Assembly (NCBI GenBank): GCA_040954595.2
Contig: CM082577.2
Span: 14,818,001 to 14,882,000 of the forward strand
Origin: Balanoglossus misakiensis
Taxonomy: Eukaryota > Hemichordata
Reading direction: 5' to 3'
Length of the DNA stretch: 64,000 nt
The notes beneath the pieces were generated by a model that had not been told where the DNA came from, made no database searches, and saw nothing but the letters and a program-made list of their open reading frames with translations. Position 1 is the stretch's first letter; every line of letters starts with the position of its first letter. Both the position numbers and the translations under genes were made by a program. Below, one piece after another: positions 46,992 to 57,319 of this stretch.

Positions 46992-48571
46992 TCACTTAAG
47001 AATCGGCAATTTAAATCCATGGTATGTTTCTGAACTGAAGTGGTCTCTGATCTTCATAACAGCACAAGATGGCAACACCACCCTTATATCTTTGCCCAGG
47101 TAGCCCCAACACCAACGCACCAATTGACGATAAGCTACATACCGATATGTTCTGTTGATGAGAAAAGAAGAAAACACACTGTTGAATGCCACACAATCAT
47201 TTTTTTGCTATAAGCTTATGCAGAAAAATCAAACTGAGATACATGTGGCCATCAAATCATGTCACGACCTTCGATATTTTGATAACAAATATCAATGACA
47301 CATTTTATGCTTTTTACAGAATACATATTTTGTTCAATAATAAGGCTCGTTGAAGAGATAGTTCTACTATCCCTCTCAGACATGAAAAAAGCAAACTTAC
47401 TCATTTTGTGGCTCTGATCTTGATCTTTTACCGTGATATTGTTTACATTGGTGATACGCAGTTTTCAGCACCCAAACATCAAGACACACTGTAGAAAACC
47501 CTGGATGGTAGGTGATGCAACCATACTTTTCTTCCGAGTCATCCAGTATCTCTTTGATATGTGCAATCTCTTGACAGCATAAACACTCCCTTTGCGTTGG
47601 CATGACTTGGCAACCAGAGCAGTGGCACCTACTAGTATTTCCGGTAAAAAAAGAAAATAAAACATGAGTACTGGTAAGTACTCCAAAATGTATTGTTGCA
47701 CAGAGATCGTTACGAGTGAACGGTGCTATATCCTGCCACTCAAAACCATTGCTATATACAGTGCGATCGAGAGAGTGTGTATATATGTTGACTTGTGTTT
47801 AGTGACATTTCGTAAAACAAGGTCAAAATCGTTGTCTTTTCAAAATCTTCATCACACACGAAGTGTCACTTACTGCAGTACAAATGATATGCAACATACG
47901 GCCGATCGTCGCGCCTATCGACTAAATGGGAATGACTTGCCATGGGCTGGTTTGGTGAACGTGTACTCGTCGATGTCATGACCTCGACATGGGAAACTTC
48001 ACGACGATTCAAAATGGCGACCCCGTTTTCTTTCTTTTTTCTACACCCCAAACATATACAGAGTAGATCTGGCACCCCACTTTTACAAATTGTTCCCTCT
48101 TAAAATGCATGGGAGCATTGGTCGATCGTACCATTTGTCTCAAACAACGATAGTTTTGTCACGATGGTCTTGTCATGTAGTCTTATCGATCTATGCTCTA
48201 TGCTTTTCCCGGAAGCACTGTACCCGCAGGCGAGGGATCGCTCCAATTTTTAAATTCAACAGTGAAAGTTCAAAATAAGACCGATACTGCCTTATTGAAT
48301 ACATGGCAAACGACATTAAGACGAAAACACAACCTTCTGTGAATTTCATTTGAAGTACTTACCAATCGTCTGTCCCGAACAATCTGTTGCTTTGGCCACC
48401 ACCCGCACCTTGTCCTTCCGAGTCGGACTCCGACTCTGTTTCGGAACAACTTGTCCCGGACGCCTGGGGTTCAAATTGGTATGGCTGTGCGCCGCCAAAC
48501 CAATTCTCGTCAAAATCACTGTCCTCCTCGGAGCAATGGATGGATAAATCGCTGTCGCTGGAGTCCTCCAT
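46992..48571 (-). CDS. P2X7 intracellular-domain-like protein, intact, three exons
   Basis: Exons 48571-48363, 47628-47401, 47151-46992; phases agree and give 198 residues. The N-terminal 65 residues are Ser/Asp/Glu-rich with PYQFEP and LFGTDDW. The rest follows the P2X7 C-terminal (ballast) domain: WCHCSGCQ, ECLCCQEI, GCITYHPGF, VCLDVWVL and YRYVAYRQLVRWCWGYLG, then VVLPSCAVMKIRDHF. In P2X7 this domain binds zinc and guanine nucleotides. Here there are no transmembrane helices or extracellular ATP-binding loop, so it is a soluble stand-alone version, a form I recall as expanded in invertebrates and fish. All conserved Cys and Trp residues seem present. It lies just outside the Mutator element and next to a PIF1-type pseudogene on the same strand. 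Confidence 0.88.
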
Positions 48572-49384
48572 GACAACCCTTGTGCTGGTGTGGCTTCCTT
48601 ACAAGTGTTTATTTTGTGCCTGTGAACACTGTTTATATAGCTTGTCTTTGTCTGTGGACTTAATTACGCATGGACCGCTAATTACACCTTACTGTTAGCA
48701 GAATGGTACACTACGACGTAGTGTACTTGTTTGTCCATATGCAAATACCTTCGCCTGGCTCGAGTGCGAAGTGGCTCCCTGATCACAGGCATGAAAAAAG
48801 GGGGCAAATTCCGGCATTCGCGCACATTTTTCGGAACCGACACAATAAGCAATGCATAGACAGGTACCCTAGGTGAGCTTTTGACGGGGAAAAATAAAAA
48901 CTTTATATAGCATGGCATATATAAAGATTTAAAAACTTACGATCTGTCTGTCTGTATACATCACTTAGAATAAAATGGTGTGATATCAATTTACTGAAAT
49001 CTGGTAGTTCAATGCAGAGTTGTCCAGGGTCATTATACCGTGGGTTAGGAATCGGTTGCAGCTGGTAAAAATTGCCACTTCCAACTACTTGAATACCCCA
49101 AATGGAAATATTGAATTCCGGACACCTCGACATAAAGTTTCAATCTAAATGAAACCAAAAAACATGCCATTCTTGAAAAGTTCAAAATTCAAATATTCTA
49201 ACAGCAATTAACAAATTACACTCTAAAATTCTAAATTGGAACATTTGTGCACATGATATGAATGCTTAGGATTTAAAAAAACAACTCCTCACATTTAATT
49301 TTTGTTTCACATTTTTGGGGACTTTCTTCTTTACATTTTTTATTTGAACAACATAGTTATCAACAAGGCCTTTATTATACCATA

Positions 49385-49798
49385 TTATAATATACCTCAT
49401 GCTAATACTGTGTCGTGATTCACCAGAATCTGTCACGTGATAGGAAAATAGAATCGACTATGAATCCCTAGGGAAATAGCAGAAAAAATATAAACCACGT
49501 GATAAGCGTCGCTTCATCTGACACAATGGCCACCCCTGAAGATGTTGTCTGCCAACCTCAAGAGAAAATTGCAAGATTTTCCCAACTGTTAGCATGGGGT
49601 TTATTATAAAACACCTGTAGCCTGGCCTATATTCCGGCCATAGCAGCCGTTTTTACCCCCTTGTAACTGTGAGTTACCTGAATCATATGCTATTTCCATC
49701 GGCCTACGGCCTCGGGAAATAGCATGTGATTCTGGTAACTCACAGCCCCTCGAGTGTAATAAACGGCTGCTATGGCCTTATGACCAGGCAATAGGTGT
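49385..49798 (+). mobile_element. composite MITE, copy 2 (A then B)
   Basis: Module A 49385-49609 (shorter than in the other copies by loss of about 36 bases in the CACGTGA-containing middle) and module B 49611-49798. In an intron of the PIF1-type pseudogene. Confidence 0.8.
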
Positions 49799-50324
49799 TC
49801 AATATGTTCCAAATTTTGAAGATAATTTGTCCTAGAATAATTTTCATATTAAAGTATCTACAACACACTAGTTGATATTTTTATAAATGTTGCCCGAGTT
49901 GCTATCTTACCTGCAAAACCAGTTAAGCTGACATCATGGATACCTCATCAATAAATACACTGAAAATCATCGCACCTGCAACGACCCATCGACTGAGCCG
50001 TTGATTTTATTTATCGACGCACTCGATTGTTATCAGGCTGACTGAATGGGCATGTAACAGAATTTGCAACATTGTTGTGTTGAAGCAGACGCAGAGTCTC
50101 GGATTACATTACAGAGTGAATATACGACCGAGACACTTGATGAAATCAAAAGTTCAAACTTTGTAATGAATAAAGAACACGGTAAAAGTTGTGCGTGTTT
50201 TTTCCATTATTTTAAATGAAAGACATACTAGTATATTCATCATGCATGATTCACTAAGAAACATTTATTCCACTGAAACACACCAAGCGATCGAAAGATA
50301 AAATACACAGCACATGGTGATGCA

Positions 50325-50384
50325 TAACCCAGCGTACAGGTCTGTGTGTTCCCGGCGTTACACACAGACCTGTATGCAGGGTTA
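50325..50384. repeat. 60-bp hairpin inside the Tc1-like element
   Basis: Arms of 24 bases (TAACCCAGCGTACAGGTCTG... and its complement) with a 12-base loop. One arm and the loop recur at 12752-12793. Confidence 0.8.
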
Positions 50385-50521
50385 GGTGATGCAAGACTCC
50401 GGTAGATTCTAACATTGAAGTTGTCCGTTTGATCAAAACTCGACATGGGTGAAAACTCAAAGTTGCGGTACTTGTATATAACCAGTTGCAGCATAATACT
50501 CGTGCGTATCGTTTGGGGTGA

Positions 50522-50998
50522 TCATTCGCACTCTTCGGTCAAACGATGTTGATTGATGACAGACATTCTGGTAAATGTCCACGGACCGCCAGTTAGTTCA
50601 TTACGAACAGCTCTACCCACGGTACTGACGCTGACCGAGTTAACCGTGCCGTATTGCATCAGTTGGTCCACTATTTCCTGGTACGTAATGGAAGGTCTTT
50701 CCCTTTTCAACATCTCGATAAATTCCAGATCAGGATCGGTGAGCTTGCTCTGCTGGGTTGATCCACGAGGAGTGGGTGGATCGATTTCACCGGTTTCACA
50801 GTAGTGTTTCCAAAACCGACTCACTGTCGATTTGTTCACTCTGAACCTGTCCGCTACTTTTTTCAAACAACCAACTGGAAAATACCCGGTCCTCTGATTT
50901 GCTCCGAGTGTCACCATTTCATTTCTGATCAATGAACGCAAGTCACTTGACAGTGGTTTTCCGCGAGAAAACGAGCGTCCGCTCCGGCTCACTTCCAT
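50522..50998 (-). pseudogene. Tc1-like transposase, DNA-binding half only
   Basis: From ATG 50998, 158 residues. It has a bipartite paired-like HTH: SSDLRSLIRNEMVTLGANQR, KKVADRFRVNKSTVSRFWKH, a GRPR-like linker (DPPTPRGS), then ITYQEIVDQLMQYGTVNSVS and GPWTFTRMSV. The frame ends at RLTEECE where relatives continue into the catalytic core, so all DDE residues are lacking. A peptide of this kind could still bind the long TIRs, but expression is unproven. Confidence 0.7.
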
Positions 50999-51337
50999 AT
51001 TTCTTACGATATAATCAAATATAAGGTTGTGGACAAGGCGGGAATGTTCCCTATTGGTTAGGCCGGAACATACCAACTTACATTTTGATGACTTTGCTCA
51101 AACTTCCATTAAAAATAACCATACTGAGTACATTGGTAATTAAGATGACATTAAATTGTATATTTGGAATATTTTTGACAGGTAACGTTTTACAAAATTG
51201 ATTGTGATGTGGAAAATTTTTGTTCTCGTTCTGAGTTCATACACGACCCCCCCCCCCTAATTTGTTGATCCTTCCGCCCGACAGTTTCACTGCGTGAGAC
51301 ACGTGCGTGTGTGGAAGACATCAGTAAATATCTGTCT

Positions 51338-51625
51338 ATGATAAACATGGAATCAAAGTCTCCAAGTAACATGTCAACAGTCGAGAGATTTCTGGTTTCC
51401 ATAAGCCCAACTCTTATGAAGTATCGATCCGATTTTGAAGAGCAGGACTTCATTTCAATGACTTCGCTGAAGTTTTTCACGGAAGATGACTTTTCGAAGT
51501 TCAAGAATCGGGTCAGCGGGACTCACAAACGTCTGACTGACCTCTACTCATGTCCTTTGTATTTTATCTTTCGATCGCTTGGTGTGTTTCAGTGGAATAA
51601 ATGTTTCTTAGTGAATCATGCATGA
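51338..51625 (+). CDS. open frame with SAM-like segment inside Tc1-like element
   Basis: The stretch MSTVERFLVSISPTLMKYRS, then DFISMTSLKFFTEDDFSKFK and GTHKRLTDLY has the helical spacing of a SAM-type domain, ending with the conserved small-residue-plus-K/R helix. The frame then enters the right TIR and ends at 51625. It may be a host exon fragment captured by the transposon. No start context or upstream exon is convincing. Confidence 0.3.
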   Translation: MINMESKSPSNMSTVERFLVSISPTLMKYRSDFEEQDFISMTSLKFFTEDDFSKFKNRVSGTHKRLTDLYSCPLYFIFRSLGVFQWNKCFLVNHA

Positions 51626-52188
51626 TGAATATACTAGTATGTCTTTCATTTAAAATAATGGAAAAAAACACGCACAACTTTTACCGTGTTCTTTATTCAT
51701 TACAAAGTTTGAACTTTTGATTTCATCAAGTGTCTCGGTCGTATATTCACTCTGTAATGTAATCCGAGACTCTGCGTCTGCTTCAACACAACAATGTTGC
51801 AAATTCTGTTACATGCCCATTCAGTCAGCCTGATAACAATCGAGTGCGTCGATAAATAAAATCAATGGCTCAGTCGATGGGTCGTTGCAGGTGCGATGAT
51901 TTTCAGTGTAATACTTTGGTCTCAGTAATATTTTTCTTCACTCTCGCCATGTCATGGTACTTTTGCTCTCAATTCATTGTTGCCATATCTTCCATCCATC
52001 AATCCTAAAAAATGGTGAATTGTTTGGCCACCAGGCAGGAGACTGGCTGCAATGCCTGTCAGTGCTGTCACTGCACTTCCTGGTTTCAGTTTTGCTAGTT
52101 TGGTAACCAGGTTCGTTTTTCCAGTCCCTGCCTGGCCAAGAATAATAATGTCATGGCCTTCTTTAAACGCTTTTATAACAGCATCCAT

Positions 52189-52989
52189 GTTAGCATGTTA
52201 CACACAAAAATACAGTCGGAGTTACACCAAGGTGAAAATGAAAAACATAAGACTTGTTATCAATCAGATCTAAGTTTACTATTTGTTTATTGTTACTCCT
52301 AAAATGAAACTGCATTTTAACAGCTTACTCCATGTTAACTACCATGAATTTTGATATCTGATACTTACATCAACTTCACCCTTGACGTTGTGATGGTAAA
52401 TGCAGGTTCAGCGCAGTTGTTGGCGATCTGCTTTTAGCGCGGTTTATAGGGTCATGGGGTCATTACGTCGTGGAGTAGCCAAGCGCAATGAACTGTGGGA
52501 CGTTTCGGTCAAAAACAAAATGGCGACCTATCCAGCAAGTTAAGAAAATACGGTGGTTGTATACGGTGGGGTATATTGAGCCATTTGGATGTAATTGTGT
52601 CACTCTGACTGTGATAATTGTGATTTTATGGAAAACGTGATACATTGGCAACTTTATTTATATGTAGATATTTGATTTCGTAGAGTTTCCGTACATGACT
52701 GCTTTTACGTGTCTGACCTTCTCCTTCCTTCGGAAGTCGCCCCTAGCAGATCCCTCCATTTGCTCTCCCCTGTGACAGCACAAGTCCACGAGCACCTGTG
52801 GTCAAAGGGGGGGGGGGGTCATCATTTTTTCGTCCTGGGTGAATGGGGGGGGGGGTCGGCCTGATTTTGAAAACCTATGACACAAACTTGCCGCCCCCCC
52901 CCCCCCAGCCATAAAAATTGAACGGTCCCTAATACCCTCACTAGAACTTCATACTGTCAGATCTATGATTACAGTTGTAGGTTCATTGT
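52189..52989. other. intergenic with dense G/C tracts
   Basis: No gene. Near 52510 the sequence AAAATGGCGAC gives a YY1-like motif that could mark the 5' end of the PIF1-type gene. Homopolymers: G12 at 52807-52818, G11 at 52845-52855, C13 at 52894-52906. Confidence 0.5.
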
Positions 52990-53835
52990 TCTGTAATTAA
53001 TTTCCCCCTGTGCTGTGTCAAGTTCTGCAAGAAGACATTAGCAAACTACTCATAGAAAGATGGGGTATCCATCCAGCCTGATTATCTGAATGTACATGTT
53101 GAACCATCAACACCACCAGCCAATGGGTCCCACATAGCAGGTTTGTTTTTGCCCTGAAAAATGGCATGTGTAGGCATGCTTTCACCCCAGCATTTATACA
53201 GTCCAATATGGTTATTTGACCCTTACTGTTTGAGGTAATGATTGGACAAGTTGTTTTACTTTGGGATGGGCCCAAAACTTTCCTGGCTTTGGTTTCAAAG
53301 TAAAACCAGATTCATCTGCATTCCATATTTGCAAGGGACAATTTAATAAATTTTGGTCTGAGATAAAGGTTTCAAAATCGATGAATCACTGATTCACATG
53401 TTCTTTTGTGATCATAGCTCTCTTTAGAGCGAGGGGTTTTGTGTTAATTAAAGTGATTTCTGGGTTTCTTTTTTTGAATTGCCTATACCATTTACGACTA
53501 GGAAGATTAGGTGTTGGGTTATTCTTTAGGGCTGTTAGTCTCCCATCTTTAACTAATATGGCCTTTACAGTCGCAAGGAGTTGTGTGATGGTCACGCCAA
53601 ACCCTCTTTTGGCCATTTCAATCAACCACTTTGATAATAACTTTTCTTCTGTTATTGTAAGGATGGGTTGGGGGCCACTCCGACGAGAAACATCAACACT
53701 CCCCGTTAATCTAGTATGTAAAGGTGTCGCCTTCACACCCCACTTGGCTGCAGCCTTCCTTATAGACATTCCTTTTGACACGTCACTCATTGCTTCTTCG
53801 TATTGTTTTTTCAGCATTGTGCCCCAGTCAACCAT
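52990..53835 (-). pseudogene. pogo/Tigger-like transposase, decayed
   Basis: Starts ATG 53835. The N-terminus has a pipsqueak-type HTH (MSIRKAAAKWGVKATPLHTR) and a CENP-B-type HTH (KLLSKWLIEMAKRGFGV ... WYRQFKKRNPEI). An in-frame TGA at 53388-53386 follows HVNQ, where relatives tend to have an aromatic residue. The same frame then gives FIDFETFI and IWNADESGFTLKPKP, the first catalytic Asp region of pogo DDE domains. Downstream, frameshifts separate GQITILDCINAG from a frame with SGWMDTPSFYE followed by TAG and FANVFL. Clearly dead. It lies directly 3' of the hAT gene on the same strand and may have inserted into it. Confidence 0.75.
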
Positions 53836-53865
53836 CAGCTATCAATAATGCAAAACAATGTTTTG

Positions 53866-55756
53866 TTACAAACATGCTAATACAGAATTCACTGACAGGT
53901 TTACATCTTCGCGCTGAAAGGTCAAGTTACATCGATCGATAATCGGTAGTATGTCCATCAGCATACATGTCGTGGCCACGAATGAGTATTGCTTAAAGGC
54001 ACGTAAGCTGTAACTTTTGGGATAATTTTCATAATTTTTGTTTCAAATTGCACTACCATTAGTCCATACAGATGAAGGCAGTGAACTATACACGAGCATT
54101 ATAAACCCTAAATATGAGTGCATATGCAAGTTTTAACCAGATAAATAATAAAGCTTTGCCGCAAGCGATTATGTCCGCCACCGTGGGAAAATGCAAGAAA
54201 CAATGAAAATGTTGCATTTCTGGTTGTGAAACTTCATAAACAAAACATGATCTCATCCACTTGAGCTCATGGAAGTAAATGTACACCACTGAGACATCAG
54301 ATTTTCATTTTTCATTGCAATATTGCACTTTTTTTAAAATTGCAGGAATTTTCGTTTTTCTTTCATTTTTGGCCATTTTGTCATAAATAAGTGTCGAGCT
54401 TGATATATTATCATGAAATATCATTTAATAGACATAATTAAAAGCATATATGAGATTATTTAAAACTTTACTTTTTTATCCAGTTGCAGCTTACGTGCCT
54501 TTAATCTGTTTGAGTAAGCCGTCTGCCGTAGTATTATCGCGACTTTCGTCCCCGAACTCCAACATTAGAGCTGGCCAGTTGTCATGAACACCGCGCACCG
54601 CTCTCCCGAGAGATAGCCACCGTACACAGCACGGCTCCTTCAGACTCTGAAAGTCGTCATTCTCGAGTATTTTATTAACAGATCGTAGCCGCTCGTATCT
54701 GACTGCCGAGTATCGGAAAACGTTGAAAATGTTGACAGTTCTGCGGTATTGCATGACCTTTTCGACCTTGTGACTAGCATCATTGGCTACTAAGGCCAGC
54801 TTGTGAGCAACGCAGTGGACGTTTATGAGATATATGTTCTGTCTTCTTAGACGAGCAGCAACTCCATTTTTGCGACCTGTCATAACTGATGTGCCGTCCG
54901 ACCCGAGTCCGATCACTTTGTCGATATTTATTCCCTTGTCTGCGAGAACGGACGTTATTTTATCAGTCACGACTTCCGCGGTACCATTTAACACAGTGTA
55001 ATTACCGACAAATACTGTGCGCTGGATACCCCTATCGACAAATCGTATGAACAATATCAATTTTTTGTGGACGGTTACGTTGACAGTTTCGTCGCACAAA
55101 ATGCCGACAAATGGCGACTCTGAAATTTTCTGTGAAATTTCCTCCCGGAGAGTATCGGCGAGTGCAGATTGTAGTGATTCTACACTTTCTGAGTGAGAGT
55201 AAGTGCCAGTGGCAAGCGCCTCACAACCATTTTCCCGCTGCAGTTCGATCAGAGAAAAAAACTGTCTGTTTGATATGTCTTCTCTGGCCATGTAGTACAT
55301 GGTACGGAGAATCGCTCGCTGTTTTTTGTCGTTGGTAGAATTACCCTGGCTTGTGAAATTCGACAACACTTTCTGTGAAGATCGAGCTGACGATGCTTCT
55401 CTATGATCAATGCCTTGCATATGCCGTTTGATGGCCGATTTTTGAAGATCACGAGAACAACGCGTGAAAGCATTCTTTTTGCCATATTTTTCACAAACCT
55501 TACAGAAAAGCACAGGTTTCTTTTTTCCGCTGCTTTCGTCGACGTCGCGCCGTAACCACGGATACTCGGCGAGCCACTGATCTTTGAATTCTGTGTGGCC
55601 AGTCTTTGCATTCTCTCGCATTTTTTTCACTGGTGGGGCATCCTCCGCTGACTCTTGGTGTTCCGAATCATCGATTTCAGTGGCTTTCTTTCCATTATCA
55701 GTAAAGGATTTCGACGTAAATTTAAATGAAAATAAAGTTGACTGTTTTGCCGCCAT
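53866..55756 (-). pseudogene. ZNF862-type hAT transposase, split by a TTAA MITE
   Basis: Part 1 (55756-54505) starts ATGGCGGC and has WLAEYPWLRRD, FCKVCEKYGKKNAF (BED/TTF-type finger with HMQGIDHREA), NGCEAL, GILCDETVNVTVHKKLILFI, GLGSDGTSVMTGRKNGVAAR, VHCVAHKLALVANDA and CCVRWLSLGRAV. The frame then meets the MITE. On the far side (53992-53866), taking one TTAA as target duplication, the same frame goes on after LLKQI with KQYSFVATTCMLMDILPIID, LTFQREDVNLS and then a TAA next to a possible GTAACA donor. The MITE insertion is therefore precise and later than the gene. The C-terminal hAT dimerisation region is not found; the pogo-like pseudogene begins 30 bases on. Confidence 0.85.
53993..54504 (+). 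mobile_element. TTAA-flanked MITE, copy 2
   Basis: Element 53997-54500 between TTAA 53993-53996 and 54501-54504; same ends and orientation as copy 1 at 4346-4863 and close to it throughout. Sits within hAT coding sequence. Confidence 0.92.
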
Positions 55757-56106
55757 GTTGATCGATATTACACGTACGTGACGCATGGCATGATGATTAG
55801 AACGCGCGCTAAACGAAAATTGTTACATTTTATCATGGTCAAGCGTCTGCGCAAATGGTTTGGAATGTTGCAATTTTATTCAAAACAAGTAAGCGTGCAC
55901 AAGGTGCTGTCTAGTTTGTCGGTCGTTTGATGGGTCTTTTGTTAGCTCGAACTTTCAATGGCGAAAACAGAGTCAATTTCATTGCGTACGCCAGACGCGC
56001 TTGTCGGTTCAATATGCGTATAGAAATTTTCCATTGCGTGTATAACGCACATTTTTGCGTAACCGGAAACTCTGCATCTGCACAGCACTCGACTCTGGAA
56101 AATACT
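55757..56106. other. intergenic between hAT gene and LINE
   Basis: No gene seen. It should contain the promoter of the hAT gene to its left. Confidence 0.4.
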
Positions 56107-57310
56107 TTCTACTCATCCTCTTGACCTTTCCGCCACATTCGATTCCATTGATCACGGGATATTTCTTCGTAGACTATCGAACCTTGGCATCTTAGACACA
56201 GTACTAACATGGTTTACATCTTACCTTCATGATAGACATCAAACTGTAATCATCGAAAACACTGCAAGTTCACAGTCACCTCTCGTATACGGGGTGCCAC
56301 AAGGCTCCGTCCTTGGCCCTCTGCTGTTCACTATTTATATAGCCCCTCTTGGTAAACTGATTCGTCGCCACAACCTACAATTTCATCAGTACGCCAATGA
56401 TAACCAGCTATACCTCGCCTTTTCCCATCAAGATTCAACCTCTGCCGTTCAATCTCTGGAGATCTGTATCCGTGACATAAAGGCAAGGATGACGCTGAAT
56501 AAACTACAACTAAATGACAACAAAACTGAAGTCCTTGTTATTCGCTCAAAATTTAGTCGTCTTCCTGATCCTATTCCATCCGTCAATATCGGCTCTGCAT
56601 CTATCACTCCAGTAACAACAGCACGTAATCTGGGAGTTGTCTTTGATAGTATGCATATGTATAACCAGCACATCAAGAATACCTGCAAGTCCATCTATTT
56701 TCATCTTCGACGCATCGGATCAATACGTTAGTACCTGTCTTCTGAGGATTGTTGTACTTTAATTCATGCAGTTCTTTCAACCAAACTTGATTACTGCAAT
56801 TCGTTACTGTTTGGTCTTCCTGAATCTGCAATTAATCTACTTCAGAGCTCGCAAAATACAGCAGCAAGAATCATCACCCAGTCGAAGAATTTTGAACATG
56901 TCACTCCCGCTCTCATTTCTCTGCATTGGCTACTAGTTTGTGCCAGGATTGATTACAAGATCTTGCTTCTTACATATAAGGCCATTCATGGTCTTACCCT
57001 GGAGTACATTTCTGACATGGTTAATCGATATACCCCTTCATGCAGCTTAAGGTCTCGGGAAAAGAACCTTCTGACAATAACACATTACAAGCAAGTCAAC
57101 TATGGAGGACGTGCATTTTCTTATGCTGCTCCAAAGCTCTGGAACTCACTACCTGATGACATTCATCTAGCTACCAGTCTAGACTCTTTTAAGGGGAAAC
57201 TAAAGACTCGTGTGTTTTAAACGGCCTACAGTGTGTAAACAACCATCAGGCGCCACTGAACAGTTCTCTGGATATTGAGGCCATATAAATGATTTTGATT
57301 GATTGATTGA
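56107..57310 (+). mobile_element. 5'-truncated CR1/L2-like LINE, reverse transcriptase part
   Basis: The frame opens at about 56118 with LDLSATFDSIDH (first catalytic Asp), then VPQGSVLGPLLFTIYI and QYANDNQLYL, where the active site YADD has become YAND (about 56390-56401), LNDNKTEVLVI and the thumb. TAG at 56729-56731 interrupts SIRxYL; the same frame continues with LDYCNSLLFGLP, ARIITQ, YKAIHGL and GGRAFSYAAPKLWNSLP to TAA at 57220. The 3' end is (TGAT)n, as usual for CR1/L2 elements. Inactive by truncation, the D-to-N change and the stop. Confidence 0.88.
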
Positions 57311-57319
57311 AAAGCGTTG

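Larger units (their letters stand above)
49958..51908 (-). mobile_element. Tc1/mariner-like element with 350-bp TIRs
   Basis: TA at 49956-49957 and 51909-51910 flank an element whose ends are near-identical inverted repeats of about 350 bp (49958-50307 and 51558-51908), beginning CACTGAAAATCATCGCACC. Removing the element and one TA restores the reading frame of the PIF1-type gene across the site. Inside are a transposase N-terminal region (minus), a SAM-like open frame (plus) and a 60-bp hairpin. The DDE/DDD catalytic domain is missing, so the element is non-autonomous. Confidence 0.9.
48941..52188 (-). pseudogene. PIF1-type helicase gene, split by a Tc1-like element
   Basis: Piece A (52188-51911) begins MDAVIKAFKEGHD and has Walker A IILGQAGTGKTNLVT, TALTGIAASLLPGGQTIHHF and, after a one-base shift near NNEL, a frame ending ITETKV. 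Piece B (49955-49911) continues in frame across the TA site with FIDEVSMMSA (Walker B), then TAA at 49925-49923, LVLQ and a GTAAGA donor. Piece C (49144-48941) has IETLCRGVRNS, a frameshift at the expected FGGIQ, then IQVVGSGNFYQLQPIPNP (expected SGDFYQL; the Asp is Asn here) and VYRQTD to a GTAAGT donor. The motif-III and later helicase regions are missing. Several independent lesions mark a dead gene. A composite MITE sits in the intron between B and C. PIF1 helicases unwind DNA 5'-3'; similar proteins are encoded by Helitrons and other elements. Confidence 0.8.

Noticed and set aside
53408-53848. 146-codon plus-strand frame
   Set aside because: Shadow of the pogo-like pseudogene, whose HTH motifs lie on the minus strand.
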